Assembly (NCBI GenBank): GCA_039679975.1
Contig: JBDKTZ010000135.1
Location: 1 to 64,000 of the forward strand
Length of the DNA: 64,000 nt
From: JBCFBK01 sp039679975
Lineage (GTDB): Bacteria > Bacteroidota > Bacteroidia > Bacteroidales > Prolixibacteraceae
Direction of reading: 5' to 3'
Shown one piece after another: positions 8,840 through 17,057 of the stretch. The position numbers were made by a program, and so were the translations under genes. Numbering within the stretch: the first letter of the stretch is position 1; every line of letters starts with the position of its first letter. Under the pieces are notes generated by a model that was not told the origin of the DNA, ran no database searches, and was given only the letters and a program-made list of their open reading frames with translations.

Positions 8840-9166
8840 AATATCAGGAAGGCTTTTTCAAGCTTTAGGTTTGATTCCGTTCGAAAAAACGGCAAACAGT
8901 TTTTCTATGATCATTTTGATAAACCTAATTTTTTTTATATATTCGTATCAAAACGGGAATATAACCGGAGAGACTCATACAATAAACTTTTGGAGCAAAT
9001 TGACGCACTTACTTTAAGGGAAAAATTCCTGATGAGGAAGCTTGAAAAGAATATTGCTATACTCAAACTGTTGCGGTTCTCCAATCAACGAGACAAAATA
9101 AATCAACAGATAAACATCTCTTTGGGAGAAGGACAATCACTAGACGACTACATCCAACAATACTGA
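8840..9166 (+). pseudogene. ORF remnant lacking its 5' end, next to the toxin-antitoxin module
   Basis: A plus-strand frame is open from 8756 to the TGA at 9164-9166 with no ATG near its beginning. It encodes a protein-like C-terminus: NGKQFFYDHFDKPNFFYIFV, then a charged helical part (LREKFLMRKLEKNIAILKLL) and a tail SLGEGQSLDDYIQQY. Its left part overlaps the antitoxin reading frame on the other strand. The composition looks like real coding sequence, so I read it as the 3' part of a gene whose 5' part was removed when the toxin-antitoxin module arrived. I do not recognise the family. The rest of 9167-9328 holds no gene that I can see. Confidence 0.5.
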
Positions 9167-9328
9167 CCACTACTTGTCCGCACCAGCATCCTAAACAGAA
9201 TAATAAAATACTGAATGTAAATACTTTACCAACACACATATGTCCGCATATTGTTCACATCAGTTTCATGCATGCTGATGATTATGTTCTTACATTTAGT
9301 ATTGATTTTCGAAGAAACTAAAAGCGTT

Positions 9329-9709
9329 ATGAAAAAGAGATTATCACTAATCATTATGCTGTTAACGTCGTCCGTTTCTGTCCAATACGCTTTAACCAAA
9401 TCCGACCCGTTTCTGGAAGGAGATTGGCGCGAAGGTGAACGATCCTTGTATTGTTCTTCACGTATTGAGTCAGATCTTTACAGATCATTACTGACCATCA
9501 GCAGCAACACGCTCAGATCGGATGTGACTATCCGGATCTCACAAAACGATGAGACGATGTTCGAACAAACTGTTCCTTCGTCTGAAACTGAACACATCAC
9601 TATTGATTTAAACAATTTTGGAACAGGTTCCTGGTTCCTGGAACTGACGAATCAATGGGGTGATTATTTATGTGGTCATCTGTATCTTGAAAAGATTATA
9701 CCGGAATAA
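9329..9709 (+). CDS. Small exported protein, DUF3244-like
   Basis: A protein of 126 residues with a signal peptide (MKKRLSLIIMLLTSSVSVQYA). The mature part looks like a single beta-sandwich: GDWREGERSL, LRSDVTIRISQNDETMFEQT, and GTGSWFLELTNQWGDYLCGHL. This resembles the DUF3244 family of small secreted Bacteroidota proteins, function unknown. The open frame begins at 9251, but the ATG at 9329 starts the signal peptide. It is followed five bases later by a very short signal-peptide-like ORF. Confidence 0.65.
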   Translation: MKKRLSLIIMLLTSSVSVQYALTKSDPFLEGDWREGERSLYCSSRIESDLYRSLLTISSNTLRSDVTIRISQNDETMFEQTVPSSETEHITIDLNNFGTGSWFLELTNQWGDYLCGHLYLEKIIPE

Positions 9710-9714
9710 AAAAC

Positions 9715-9759
9715 ATGAAGAAGGTTTGTATAGTTTCCATCATAGCACTATTGACATGA
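9715..9759 (+). other. Truncated signal-peptide-like micro-ORF
   Basis: ATG to TGA encodes only MKKVCIVSIIALLT. This looks like the first half of a lipoprotein or secretion signal that ends at a stop codon. It lies directly after the DUF3244-like gene. It could be the remnant of a deleted exported-protein gene, or chance. Confidence 0.25.
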
Positions 9760-9780
9760 TTTTTCCAACGAAGTTTTTAC

Positions 9781-10182
9781 CTACCAGGCCCGCGGGCCAT
9801 CAGAAATGATCGGGATTCCCAGTTCATGTTCAACATACATGAAGTAATAAAAGAGTTTATGGTTAATCTCGGGTCCGTAATCAATATCGGGTTCATAATT
9901 GATGTACCCGTCAATTAGCTCCTTATGCCGGGAACCCAGGTTATGGTTGTTCCAGGCCTGGACATACTGCCGGTTCCAGCCCTCATACCAGGATTGCTCA
10001 TGCCAGTTCACCGGTTTGGACCGGGTCAAAAACCAGCTTTCAAAACCGCTGTCGAAAACAATAAGTTCATATTCCACACTGTCCGATTCTTCCTTATCCA
10101 ACTGCTTAATTGAAATGGGTTGTTTTACAGCACAAGCTCCCATTATCAATAGGAAAAAAAATAAGATAATATTCTGCTTCAT
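9781..10182 (-). CDS. DUF6146-like lipoprotein
   Basis: A protein of 133 residues with a lipoprotein signal peptide ending in MGAC (Cys17). The mature part is rich in aromatic residues: VEYELIVFDSGFESWFLT, SWYEGWNRQYVQAWN and YEPDIDYGPEINHKLFYYF. This pattern recalls a small Bacteroidota lipoprotein family that I know as DUF6146, whose function is unknown. It stands alone on the minus strand between a short remnant and cls. Confidence 0.7.
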   Translation of the reverse strand: MKQNIILFFFLLIMGACAVKQPISIKQLDKEESDSVEYELIVFDSGFESWFLTRSKPVNWHEQSWYEGWNRQYVQAWNNHNLGSRHKELIDGYINYEPDIDYGPEINHKLFYYFMYVEHELGIPIISDGPRAW

Positions 10183-10375
10183 ATCTTCTGATTTTTAAAT
10201 CCATGACTAAATAAACACCCGGAATAACCCGGCATATCAAATGCTGCGTTGTTCAGATTGCCGGCCCGGAAGTTCGATTCATCACAATTGTTTTGTATCT
10301 TTTACGCAAGAAAACAAGGATTGTTAATTAATATTCAATTCCGGAATCTTATTTTTATAATCTGAACCTAAAGCT

Positions 10376-11842
10376 ATGTTTAGTTTTTTCCCTGAACTTG
10401 GATTGCATTTGCAAGGTATCATTAATATTGTCTATCTGCTAACAGTCATATTTATAGCCACGTTGATTGTCCTGGAGAATCGTAGTCCAATAAAAACGAT
10501 TAGCTGGATTCTGGTGCTGATCCTGCTGCCGTTCGCCGGGATAATCATCTACCTGTTCTTCGGACAGGAATACAGGAAAAAGAAAATGTTCTCCCGCAAA
10601 GGATTGCATGATCTTGAAAAACTTAGAAAATTAACACAAAGCCAACTTGATCAGTTACCAAAAAATTACCTGGCACTCAGCAATGCCATCTATCAAAAGA
10701 AACGTTTGATGAATCTGTTGCTGGCTAATTCAAATGCCATACTTTCGGATGATAATGAAATAAAAATACTCAGGAACGGAGAACAGGTTTATCCGGCCAT
10801 GTTTCAGGCGATGGAAGAGGCCCGGCACCACATTCATCTGGAATTTTATATTGTAGACAACGACGTGGTGGGAAACCAGTTACGGGAGCTGCTTATCCGA
10901 AAAGCCGGCGCCGGTGTTGAAGTACGATTCATTTACGATGATGTGGGAAGCTGGAAGTTACCAAAAAAATACATCCGCTCGCTCCGCGAAGCCGGAGTAA
11001 AGATCGATTGTTTCATCAAAGTCCGTTTTCCCTTGCTTACCTCGAAAGTTAATTACAGGAACCATCGGAAGATCGTGGTCGTAGATGGTAAAACGGCCTT
11101 TGTTGGCGGATTGAATATTGCCGACAGGTATTTAAACGGTACAAAAATCTTAGGCCCGTGGCGCGATACCCACCTGATGCTCAAAGGCGGAGCAGCAACA
11201 GGCCTGCAAGTCATTTTCATGGCCGACTGGTATTTTGTTTCAAAAGAGATCCTGCAGGGAGACCGGTATTTCCATGCATTAGAGCATGGACAAGGAAAAA
11301 TTGTGCAAATCGTAGCCAGCGGACCCGACTCGGATTGGGAAACCCTGAGCCAGGCTTATTTTACAGCAATAGCCTCCGCCCATGACAAAGTCTACATTGC
11401 AACGCCCTACCTGATTCCGAATACCGAAATAGGAAGCGCAATGAAAGCCGCTGCTCTTGCGGGAATCGATATCAGGATCCTTCTTCCCGGCAAATCGGAT
11501 GCGATTATTCCCAAATGGGGTACGCATTCTTATATATCTGAACTTTTAGAGGCAGGAGTGAAGATCTATTTCTACCAACCCGGATTCATGCACAGCAAAC
11601 TCATAATTGTTGATGGCGTCCTGTCGTCGGTAGGTACCGCCAATCTGGACTTCCGGAGCCTTGAAACAAACTTTGAAGTCAACGCAATGATCTATGACGA
11701 GGGAATCGCAAAAAAGCTGGAAAAACTTTTTTTAAATGACCTGCAGCAAAGCAGTAAAATCGTCCTGAATGAGTGGGAACAGCGCCCACGGTTTTCTAAA
11801 GCGAAAGAATCTTTTGCCCGCTTGTTAAGTCCTCTGCTTTGA
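10376..11842 (+). CDS. cls: Cardiolipin synthase (phospholipase D family)
   Basis: Membrane enzyme that condenses two phosphatidylglycerols into cardiolipin and glycerol. It has two N-terminal membrane helices (about 10-32 and 40-62). Two HKD motifs follow: His230-x-Lys232 in NHRKIVVVDGKTAFVGG, and His406-x-Lys408 in MHSKLIIVDGVLSSVGTAN. The length of 488 residues is typical of the bacterial two-domain enzyme. It is monocistronic as far as can be seen; the following 235 nt before the next gene show no gene. Confidence 0.95.
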   Translation: MFSFFPELGLHLQGIINIVYLLTVIFIATLIVLENRSPIKTISWILVLILLPFAGIIIYLFFGQEYRKKKMFSRKGLHDLEKLRKLTQSQLDQLPKNYLALSNAIYQKKRLMNLLLANSNAILSDDNEIKILRNGEQVYPAMFQAMEEARHHIHLEFYIVDNDVVGNQLRELLIRKAGAGVEVRFIYDDVGSWKLPKKYIRSLREAGVKIDCFIKVRFPLLTSKVNYRNHRKIVVVDGKTAFVGGLNIADRYLNGTKILGPWRDTHLMLKGGAATGLQVIFMADWYFVSKEILQGDRYFHALEHGQGKIVQIVASGPDSDWETLSQAYFTAIASAHDKVYIATPYLIPNTEIGSAMKAAALAGIDIRILLPGKSDAIIPKWGTHSYISELLEAGVKIYFYQPGFMHSKLIIVDGVLSSVGTANLDFRSLETNFEVNAMIYDEGIAKKLEKLFLNDLQQSSKIVLNEWEQRPRFSKAKESFARLLSPLL

Positions 11843-12077
11843 AGAAATAAGGAATGCGTTCTCACAATATTTCACCACAAGATCATGAATCAAAATAAAA
11901 TTCCAAAAATAAATAGCAGGCTGTAATATCTGTCGAGAAAATACGTACAATTGCAACTTAAAAACCTGAAAACATAACCTGACTGAATCATTGTTTCTGT
12001 CGGGTTGTTTTATTTCGGAAACAAACGGCGACGAAGAATGTTAATATATTAAATTGCGATTTGACAGAATATAGAAG

Positions 12078-13559
12078 ATGCAATCAACACTGATCCTATT
12101 GGATTCGTTAGTGCAGTGGAAACCATACTACGAAACGGAGTCTATCACTACAGCCGCAGATTATCTGCAGAACGAATATTTAAGTAAACAGCCGTTACTT
12201 GTGATCAATCTTTGTAACGACCTGAATTATCATACTGAGGGTTATTATTGTTCACTTTTGGCGCAAGCCCGGGGGCACAAGGCTATTCCCGACGTGGATG
12301 TTCTGAATCGGATCAGGAACGGCACGCTTGTCCGGATGGACGACCCCTTGCAGAAGATTTGCTATAAATGGACGCAAAGCAGAGAGCCCGATCAAAATGA
12401 CCTTTTCGGGGTGGATGTATTCTTTGGGACGACTACCGAACCGGAGTTGAGTAAAGTGGCCAGGTTTATTTTTGAACAGTTGCCTTGTCCCATGCTTCGG
12501 GTCACGTTTGGCAACCGGCAAAAAAACCAGATCGAGTCCGTTCGCCTGCTCAGTTTGAATGAACTGACCGACAAGCAACAAGATGAATTCGCCATTGCAC
12601 TGGATAATTTTAACAAGAAGATCTGGCGTCAGCCACGGCAGCACAAAACCACATCGCGCTACGATCTGGCTATTCTTTATGACCCTGCCGAGCAATTGCC
12701 TCCAAGTAACAAAGCTGCACTGAACAAATTCATCAGTCAGGCAAAAAAAGTGAACATCAACGCGGAGTTGATCACCGAGGAAGATACTACCCGGTTGCTG
12801 GAATTCGACGGCCTGTTTATCAGGCAAACGACTGCATTGAATCACATCACATACCGGTTAGCGCAGAAAGCATGGCAAGCCGATATGGTGGTTATCGATG
12901 ATCCGTTGTCGATTATCAGGTGTACCAATAAAGTGTATCTTAAAGAACTACTGGACCGGGAAAATATTCCGACGCCAAAATCTAAACTGATCTTTAAAAG
13001 CAACAGGATTTCGTTTGATGAGGTAAGTAAATTGCTTGGTACTCCAATCATCTTAAAGGTTCCGGATGGTTCTTTTTCGATTGGTATGCACAAAGTTGAC
13101 AATGAAGAAGAATACGAAAAGGCTCTTGAAATATTGTCTGAAAAAGCATCGGTTTTTTTGGCTCAGGAATTTATGCCCACGGAATTCGACTGGCGCATCG
13201 GCGTCATTAACGGGGAAGCCCTTTACGCCTGTAAATACTATATGGCCCGAGGTCACTGGCAGATTTATAACCATCAGGATCCGAACAAACCACGATCAGG
13301 AACATACGAATCAATTCCTATAAGCAAAGTACCCCGGCATGTGATCAGGCACGCCGTTAAGGCAGCCGCGCTGATCGGCAAAGGTCTCTATGGCGTTGAC
13401 TTAAAGGAAATAGACGAAAGACGGTCAGTTGTCATTGAAGTAAACGATAATCCTTCGATTGATCAGGGCGTCGAAGATGGTATTTTGGGCGACGAATTAT
13501 ACCGGCTCATTATGCGCGAGTTCGCCAACCGGATGGAGCAGAAAGGAAGAAGGTCCTGA
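12078..13559 (+). CDS. RLAN-domain RimK-like ATP-grasp ligase
   Basis: A 493-residue ATP-grasp enzyme. The N-terminal part (about 1-150, with NLCNDLNYHTEGYYCSLLAQ) matches the RLAN (RimK-like ATP-grasp N-terminal) domain, and the C-terminal half is a RimK-type ATP-grasp. Lys/Glu ATP-binding features include IILKVPDGSFSIGMHKV and LAQEFMPTEFDWRIGV, and the metal-binding motif EVNDNPS lies near 454-460. RimK relatives ligate amino acids to a protein or peptide carboxylate; the substrate here is not known. A GNAT gene follows after 57 nt on the same strand, so the two are probably co-transcribed. In other phyla RLAN/RimK genes also neighbour GNAT or GNAT-C39 peptidase genes, which points to a peptide-modifying role. 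That role is inference. Confidence 0.85.
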   Translation: MQSTLILLDSLVQWKPYYETESITTAADYLQNEYLSKQPLLVINLCNDLNYHTEGYYCSLLAQARGHKAIPDVDVLNRIRNGTLVRMDDPLQKICYKWTQSREPDQNDLFGVDVFFGTTTEPELSKVARFIFEQLPCPMLRVTFGNRQKNQIESVRLLSLNELTDKQQDEFAIALDNFNKKIWRQPRQHKTTSRYDLAILYDPAEQLPPSNKAALNKFISQAKKVNINAELITEEDTTRLLEFDGLFIRQTTALNHITYRLAQKAWQADMVVIDDPLSIIRCTNKVYLKELLDRENIPTPKSKLIFKSNRISFDEVSKLLGTPIILKVPDGSFSIGMHKVDNEEEYEKALEILSEKASVFLAQEFMPTEFDWRIGVINGEALYACKYYMARGHWQIYNHQDPNKPRSGTYESIPISKVPRHVIRHAVKAAALIGKGLYGVDLKEIDERRSVVIEVNDNPSIDQGVEDGILGDELYRLIMREFANRMEQKGRRS

Positions 13560-13616
13560 TATTTTCGGTCACCATCCGCCGTATAACGAAAATCTAAGCT
13601 TCAAAACCGATTTTAA

Positions 13617-14075
13617 ATGAATGAAAACGTGATGATCAGGAAAGCAGTTGCGACCGATCTGGAGTCAATCAACCGGCTGGAGCAGCTTTGTTTCAATGAG
13701 GAGAGTTTTTCGCGTAACCAGCTTCGCTACCTCATCACCCGGGCAAAAGCTGATTTTCTGGTAATTGAAGAATCAGGAACGATCGGTGGTTTTATTGTAC
13801 TGCTGAAACGAACAACTTCAACAGGACTGCGGATATATTCGGTGGCAGTATCGCCCCATCACAGAGGTAAAGGTTTAGCCCGGGAATTACTCAATGAAGC
13901 TGAAAAAAGAGCTCGTTTAAACGGCAAGCGCTTCCTCACTTTGGAAGTCAGTGAAGTGAATCACCACGCAATCGGGCTTTACCGCCAATCAGGCTTTGAA
14001 GTTTTCGGACAACGACCGGCCTACTATAAGGACGGAAGCAAAGCGCTGCTGATGCGAAAACCGGTTCCCGCTTAA
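13617..14075 (+). CDS. GNAT-family N-acetyltransferase, RimI-like
   Basis: A single GNAT domain of 152 residues. It has the acetyl-CoA loop in VSPHHRGKGLARELLNEAE, then LTLEVSEVNHHAIGLYRQSGFEVFGQRPAYY, the pattern of RimI/alanine N-acetyltransferases. It sits 57 nt after the RLAN-RimK ligase on the same strand and is probably its partner. The acceptor could be a ribosomal protein N-terminus or the ligase's own product. The stop codon overlaps the stop of the convergent ammonia-lyase gene by four bases. Confidence 0.85.
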   Translation: MNENVMIRKAVATDLESINRLEQLCFNEESFSRNQLRYLITRAKADFLVIEESGTIGGFIVLLKRTTSTGLRIYSVAVSPHHRGKGLARELLNEAEKRARLNGKRFLTLEVSEVNHHAIGLYRQSGFEVFGQRPAYYKDGSKALLMRKPVPA

Positions 14076-15016
14076 AACGGCAATTTTTCCAGATCAACGT
14101 TCCCTCCGCTGAGAATAATTCCTGTTTTCTTATTTCCGACATCTACTTTGTTCTCAATAATGGCAGCCAAAGGAACAGCAGAGGAGGGTTCAATGACTGT
14201 CTTCATGCGTTCCCAAACCATTCGCATGGCTTTGATGATCCCTTGTTCCGTGACCGTTACGATCTCGTCAGTATTCCGCCTGATGATCCGGAAATTCAAC
14301 TCTCCCACGGAGGTCAGCAAACCATCAGCGATTGTCTTTGGATTTACCGAAGGAATCAGTTTTTTTGCATGAAAAGAACGATATGCATCATCTGCACCCT
14401 CCGGTTCAGTTGCAATCACTAACGTATCCGGGTTCAGCGATTTTGTAGTGATCGAAGTCCCGCTCAGCAGGCCGCCTCCTCCGACCGGACACAAGATGAT
14501 ATCGAAAGGTCCTGATTCTTCTATCAGCTCTTTTGCCACGGTTCCCTGCCCGCAAATGACCTGAAAATTGTTGTATGGATGGATCTCTGTTGCACCTGTC
14601 CGTGAAGCAATTCCAGCCAGAGTTGCTTCGCGGGCTTCAAGTGTCGGTTTGCAGAAAGTGATCTGAGCGCCATAACCGGCCACCGCTTTCTTTTTGATCT
14701 CAGGTGCCGTTTCGGGCATAACAATATAAGCCTGAATCCCACGCATACGTGCGGCCAACGCAAGAGCCGCACCATGATTCCCTGATGAGTGGGTACAAAC
14801 ACCTCTGGCAGCCTCCTGATCGGACAACGAGAAAACCGAGTTGCATGCGCCGCGAAATTTAAAAGCTCCTGCCTTTTGCAGGTTCTCACATTTGAAATAT
14901 AGATCTCCTCCCGTGATCAAATTAATTGACTGCGAAGTGAATACAGGCGTATGATGAATAAACGGTTTAATCCGCTCATGTGCCCTGATAATATCTTCAA
15001 ACGTTGGAATTTTCAT
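14072..15016 (-). CDS. PLP-dependent threonine/serine ammonia-lyase or racemase
   Basis: Fold-type II PLP enzyme of 314 residues. The PLP lysine lies in GAFKFRGACNSVFSL, the substrate loop is SSGNHGAALALA, and the phosphate-binding glycine loop is PVGGGGLLSG. It lacks the C-terminal ACT-like regulatory domain of biosynthetic IlvA. It therefore resembles catabolic threonine ammonia-lyase or serine racemase more than IlvA; which activity cannot be told from the sequence. It is the last gene of a minus-strand group with purine nucleoside phosphorylase and lpxK. Confidence 0.85.
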   Translation of the reverse strand: MKIPTFEDIIRAHERIKPFIHHTPVFTSQSINLITGGDLYFKCENLQKAGAFKFRGACNSVFSLSDQEAARGVCTHSSGNHGAALALAARMRGIQAYIVMPETAPEIKKKAVAGYGAQITFCKPTLEAREATLAGIASRTGATEIHPYNNFQVICGQGTVAKELIEESGPFDIILCPVGGGGLLSGTSITTKSLNPDTLVIATEPEGADDAYRSFHAKKLIPSVNPKTIADGLLTSVGELNFRIIRRNTDEIVTVTEQGIIKAMRMVWERMKTVIEPSSAVPLAAIIENKVDVGNKKTGIILSGGNVDLEKLPF

Positions 15017-15109
15017 TTTGTCACCTGTTTAAGTTATAGCCGTGAATAACAAGTTGCGAGTCATGAAATGAAAACCTTCGAATCGTTTATCCGTTTGAGC
15101 ATTTCCTTC

Positions 15110-15922
15110 CTATATCGTCTCAATTAATTGCTTCAGGATCAGCGTCATTCGAGGCTCCGACTTCATGGCAACCTCCTGCACCTCTTCATGCGAGATTTCC
15201 ACAATTTCTCCGGGGACACCACTGTCGGTAACAATCGATATCCCGAATACCTTTACAGACATGTGGCAAGCCACGATCACCTCCGGAACAGTCGACATGC
15301 CGACCAGATCGCCTCCAATGAAACGGAACATCCGGTACTCCGCGGGAGTTTCAAAAGTCGGGCCCTGTACCCCCACGTAGACACCCTCCTTAAGACTAAT
15401 CTGGTTTCTGATCGCGATTAATTTTGCTTTTTGTCTGAGTTCCATACTATATGCCTGGCTCATATCGGGAAAACGCGGACCCATTTCGTCCAGATTGCTC
15501 CCATTCAGCGGGTGTTCAGGGAAAAGATTGATATGATCGGTTATTATAACCAGGTCACCGATCGCGTAATCCGGATTAAGACTCCCTGACGCGTTCGACA
15601 CAAAGAGGTATTCAATTCCTAACTTTTTCATTACGCGAACCGGGAAAGTCACTTGTTTCATGGAATAGCCTTCATAATAATGAAAACGCCCCTGCAGCGC
15701 AATCACTTTCTTACCACCCAATTCTCCATATATCAGATAGTTGGAATGTCCTTCAACAGTCGATACGGGAAAGTCCGGGATTTCGGCATAGGGAATCTTC
15801 AACAAGATCCGGATTTCGTTTGCCAATCCGCCAAGACCCGATCCCAGGATGATCCCCACTTCAGGACGATCTTTTATTTTGTCCCGTATATAATTTGCGG
15901 TTGCTTCGATTGTCTTTAACAT
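15110..15922 (-). CDS. Purine nucleoside phosphorylase
   Basis: Trimeric-type purine nucleoside phosphorylase that splits (deoxy)inosine and guanosine to base and (deoxy)ribose-1-phosphate. It has GIILGSGLGGLA at the phosphate site, LQGRFHYYEGYS, and VGMSTVPEVIVA and TDSGVPGE at the purine site. The ATG at 15922 gives 270 residues; a TTG two codons upstream is also possible. The 5' end lies inside the 3' end of lpxK (62-nt overlap), which indicates tight coupling in one operon. Confidence 0.93.
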   Translation of the reverse strand: MLKTIEATANYIRDKIKDRPEVGIILGSGLGGLANEIRILLKIPYAEIPDFPVSTVEGHSNYLIYGELGGKKVIALQGRFHYYEGYSMKQVTFPVRVMKKLGIEYLFVSNASGSLNPDYAIGDLVIITDHINLFPEHPLNGSNLDEMGPRFPDMSQAYSMELRQKAKLIAIRNQISLKEGVYVGVQGPTFETPAEYRMFRFIGGDLVGMSTVPEVIVACHMSVKVFGISIVTDSGVPGEIVEISHEEVQEVAMKSEPRMTLILKQLIETI

Positions 15923-16961
15923 AGCCAACTATTTTTTTGTCAAAACTTTTTCCCTCACTCTCCAAAAATTTGATCTTCACAGGAATATAATATAAGCGGG
16001 ACCGTACTACCGGTGATAGTCCTGTTTCGCCGGAAAGACGCATAGCATCCTTTTCAGTAGTCAGAATAAAGGGCGCCTGTTCCTTATGGTGTTCATATTT
16101 CTGTTCGATCTGCTTCATATCTTTTTCAGAATAACGATGATGATCCCCATAGACCAGTTCATCCAGCAAACTGGTTTTTGAAGAAAGGTAATCCCGGAAT
16201 TGCCCCGGACTGGCGATACCTGAGAGCATAATCGACGAAACCTGTTTCTCTCTGAGGCTGGGCACAGGCACTGCCTCTTCGGGAAAAACAGCAACCGGTT
16301 CACCATACTCCATCGTAGTAAAATAGAGCGATTGATAGGGACGAATATTGACCTCTTTTAAAATGATACGCCGCCTGATCGGTGTAATCTCATCAGGGCA
16401 TTTGGTGTAAATGATCACGTTCGCCCGGCGTTGCTGATATTTTCGCTCCCGCAAACGCCCCAATGGCAATAGCGAATCTGAATCAACAGGGCGGTTATAA
16501 TCGATCAAAAGAATATTAATGCCGGGGTTTACCCGTCGATGTTGAAAAGCATCATCCAATACGATCACATCGGGCTGGACTTCTTCCTGAAGCAGCCGTT
16601 TTATTCCATGTACCCTGTTTTCATCGACTGCAACTCTTACCTCCGGAAATTTCCTTTTGATCTGCAAAGGCTCATCCCCTGCATCAAGAACATTCGATCC
16701 GGTTTCGACCATTACAAATCCTTTACTCTTTCTTTTATAGCCCCGACTCAAGGTAGCTACTTCTGCATGTTTCTTCAAGAGGTTAACCAGGTATTCCGTA
16801 TGGGGGGTCTTTCCGGTTCCTCCCACCGTGATATTCCCGATCGAAATTACCGGAATATCAAATTCGGTAGACTTCAACAGGTTATAGTCATACAGAAAAT
16901 TACGGATATAAACAACGGCACCGTAAAAAATGGAAAACAGGTATAAAAAGATTTTAAGCAT
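15861..16961 (-). CDS. lpxK: Tetraacyldisaccharide 4'-kinase LpxK
   Basis: Inner-membrane kinase that phosphorylates the lipid A precursor at the 4' position. It has an N-terminal membrane helix (LFSIFYGAVVYIRNFLYDY), the Walker A region GNITVGGTGKTPHTEYL and the LDDAFQHRRV motif. The length of 366 is a little longer than the E. coli enzyme (328); the extra part includes a basic C-terminus that overlaps the phosphorylase gene. It confirms a Gram-negative, LPS-type outer membrane. Confidence 0.95.
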   Translation of the reverse strand: MLKIFLYLFSIFYGAVVYIRNFLYDYNLLKSTEFDIPVISIGNITVGGTGKTPHTEYLVNLLKKHAEVATLSRGYKRKSKGFVMVETGSNVLDAGDEPLQIKRKFPEVRVAVDENRVHGIKRLLQEEVQPDVIVLDDAFQHRRVNPGINILLIDYNRPVDSDSLLPLGRLRERKYQQRRANVIIYTKCPDEITPIRRRIILKEVNIRPYQSLYFTTMEYGEPVAVFPEEAVPVPSLREKQVSSIMLSGIASPGQFRDYLSSKTSLLDELVYGDHHRYSEKDMKQIEQKYEHHKEQAPFILTTEKDAMRLSGETGLSPVVRSRLYYIPVKIKFLESEGKSFDKKIVGYVKDNRSNRKLYTGQNKRSS

Positions 16962-16997
16962 GTCATCTGTTTGAGATACGAAGTTACCAAAATAAAG

Positions 16998-17042
16998 GCA
17001 TAAAAAAGAAGCTGCCTTCTGCAGACAGCTTCTTTTTTATGC
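16998..17042. terminator. Strong bidirectional-looking terminator between sppA and lpxK
   Basis: Perfect 17-bp inverted repeat (GCATAAAAAAGAAGCTG and its complement) around an 11-base loop. The arms contain A and T runs, so both orientations give a hairpin followed by T. The functional direction is probably minus, ending sppA, whose stop is 16 nt away. Confidence 0.8.
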
Positions 17043-17057
17043 AACTGATCGGGTTTC

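Noticed and set aside
12252..12845. 197-codon minus-strand frame
   Set aside because: Shadow of the RLAN-RimK ligase gene.
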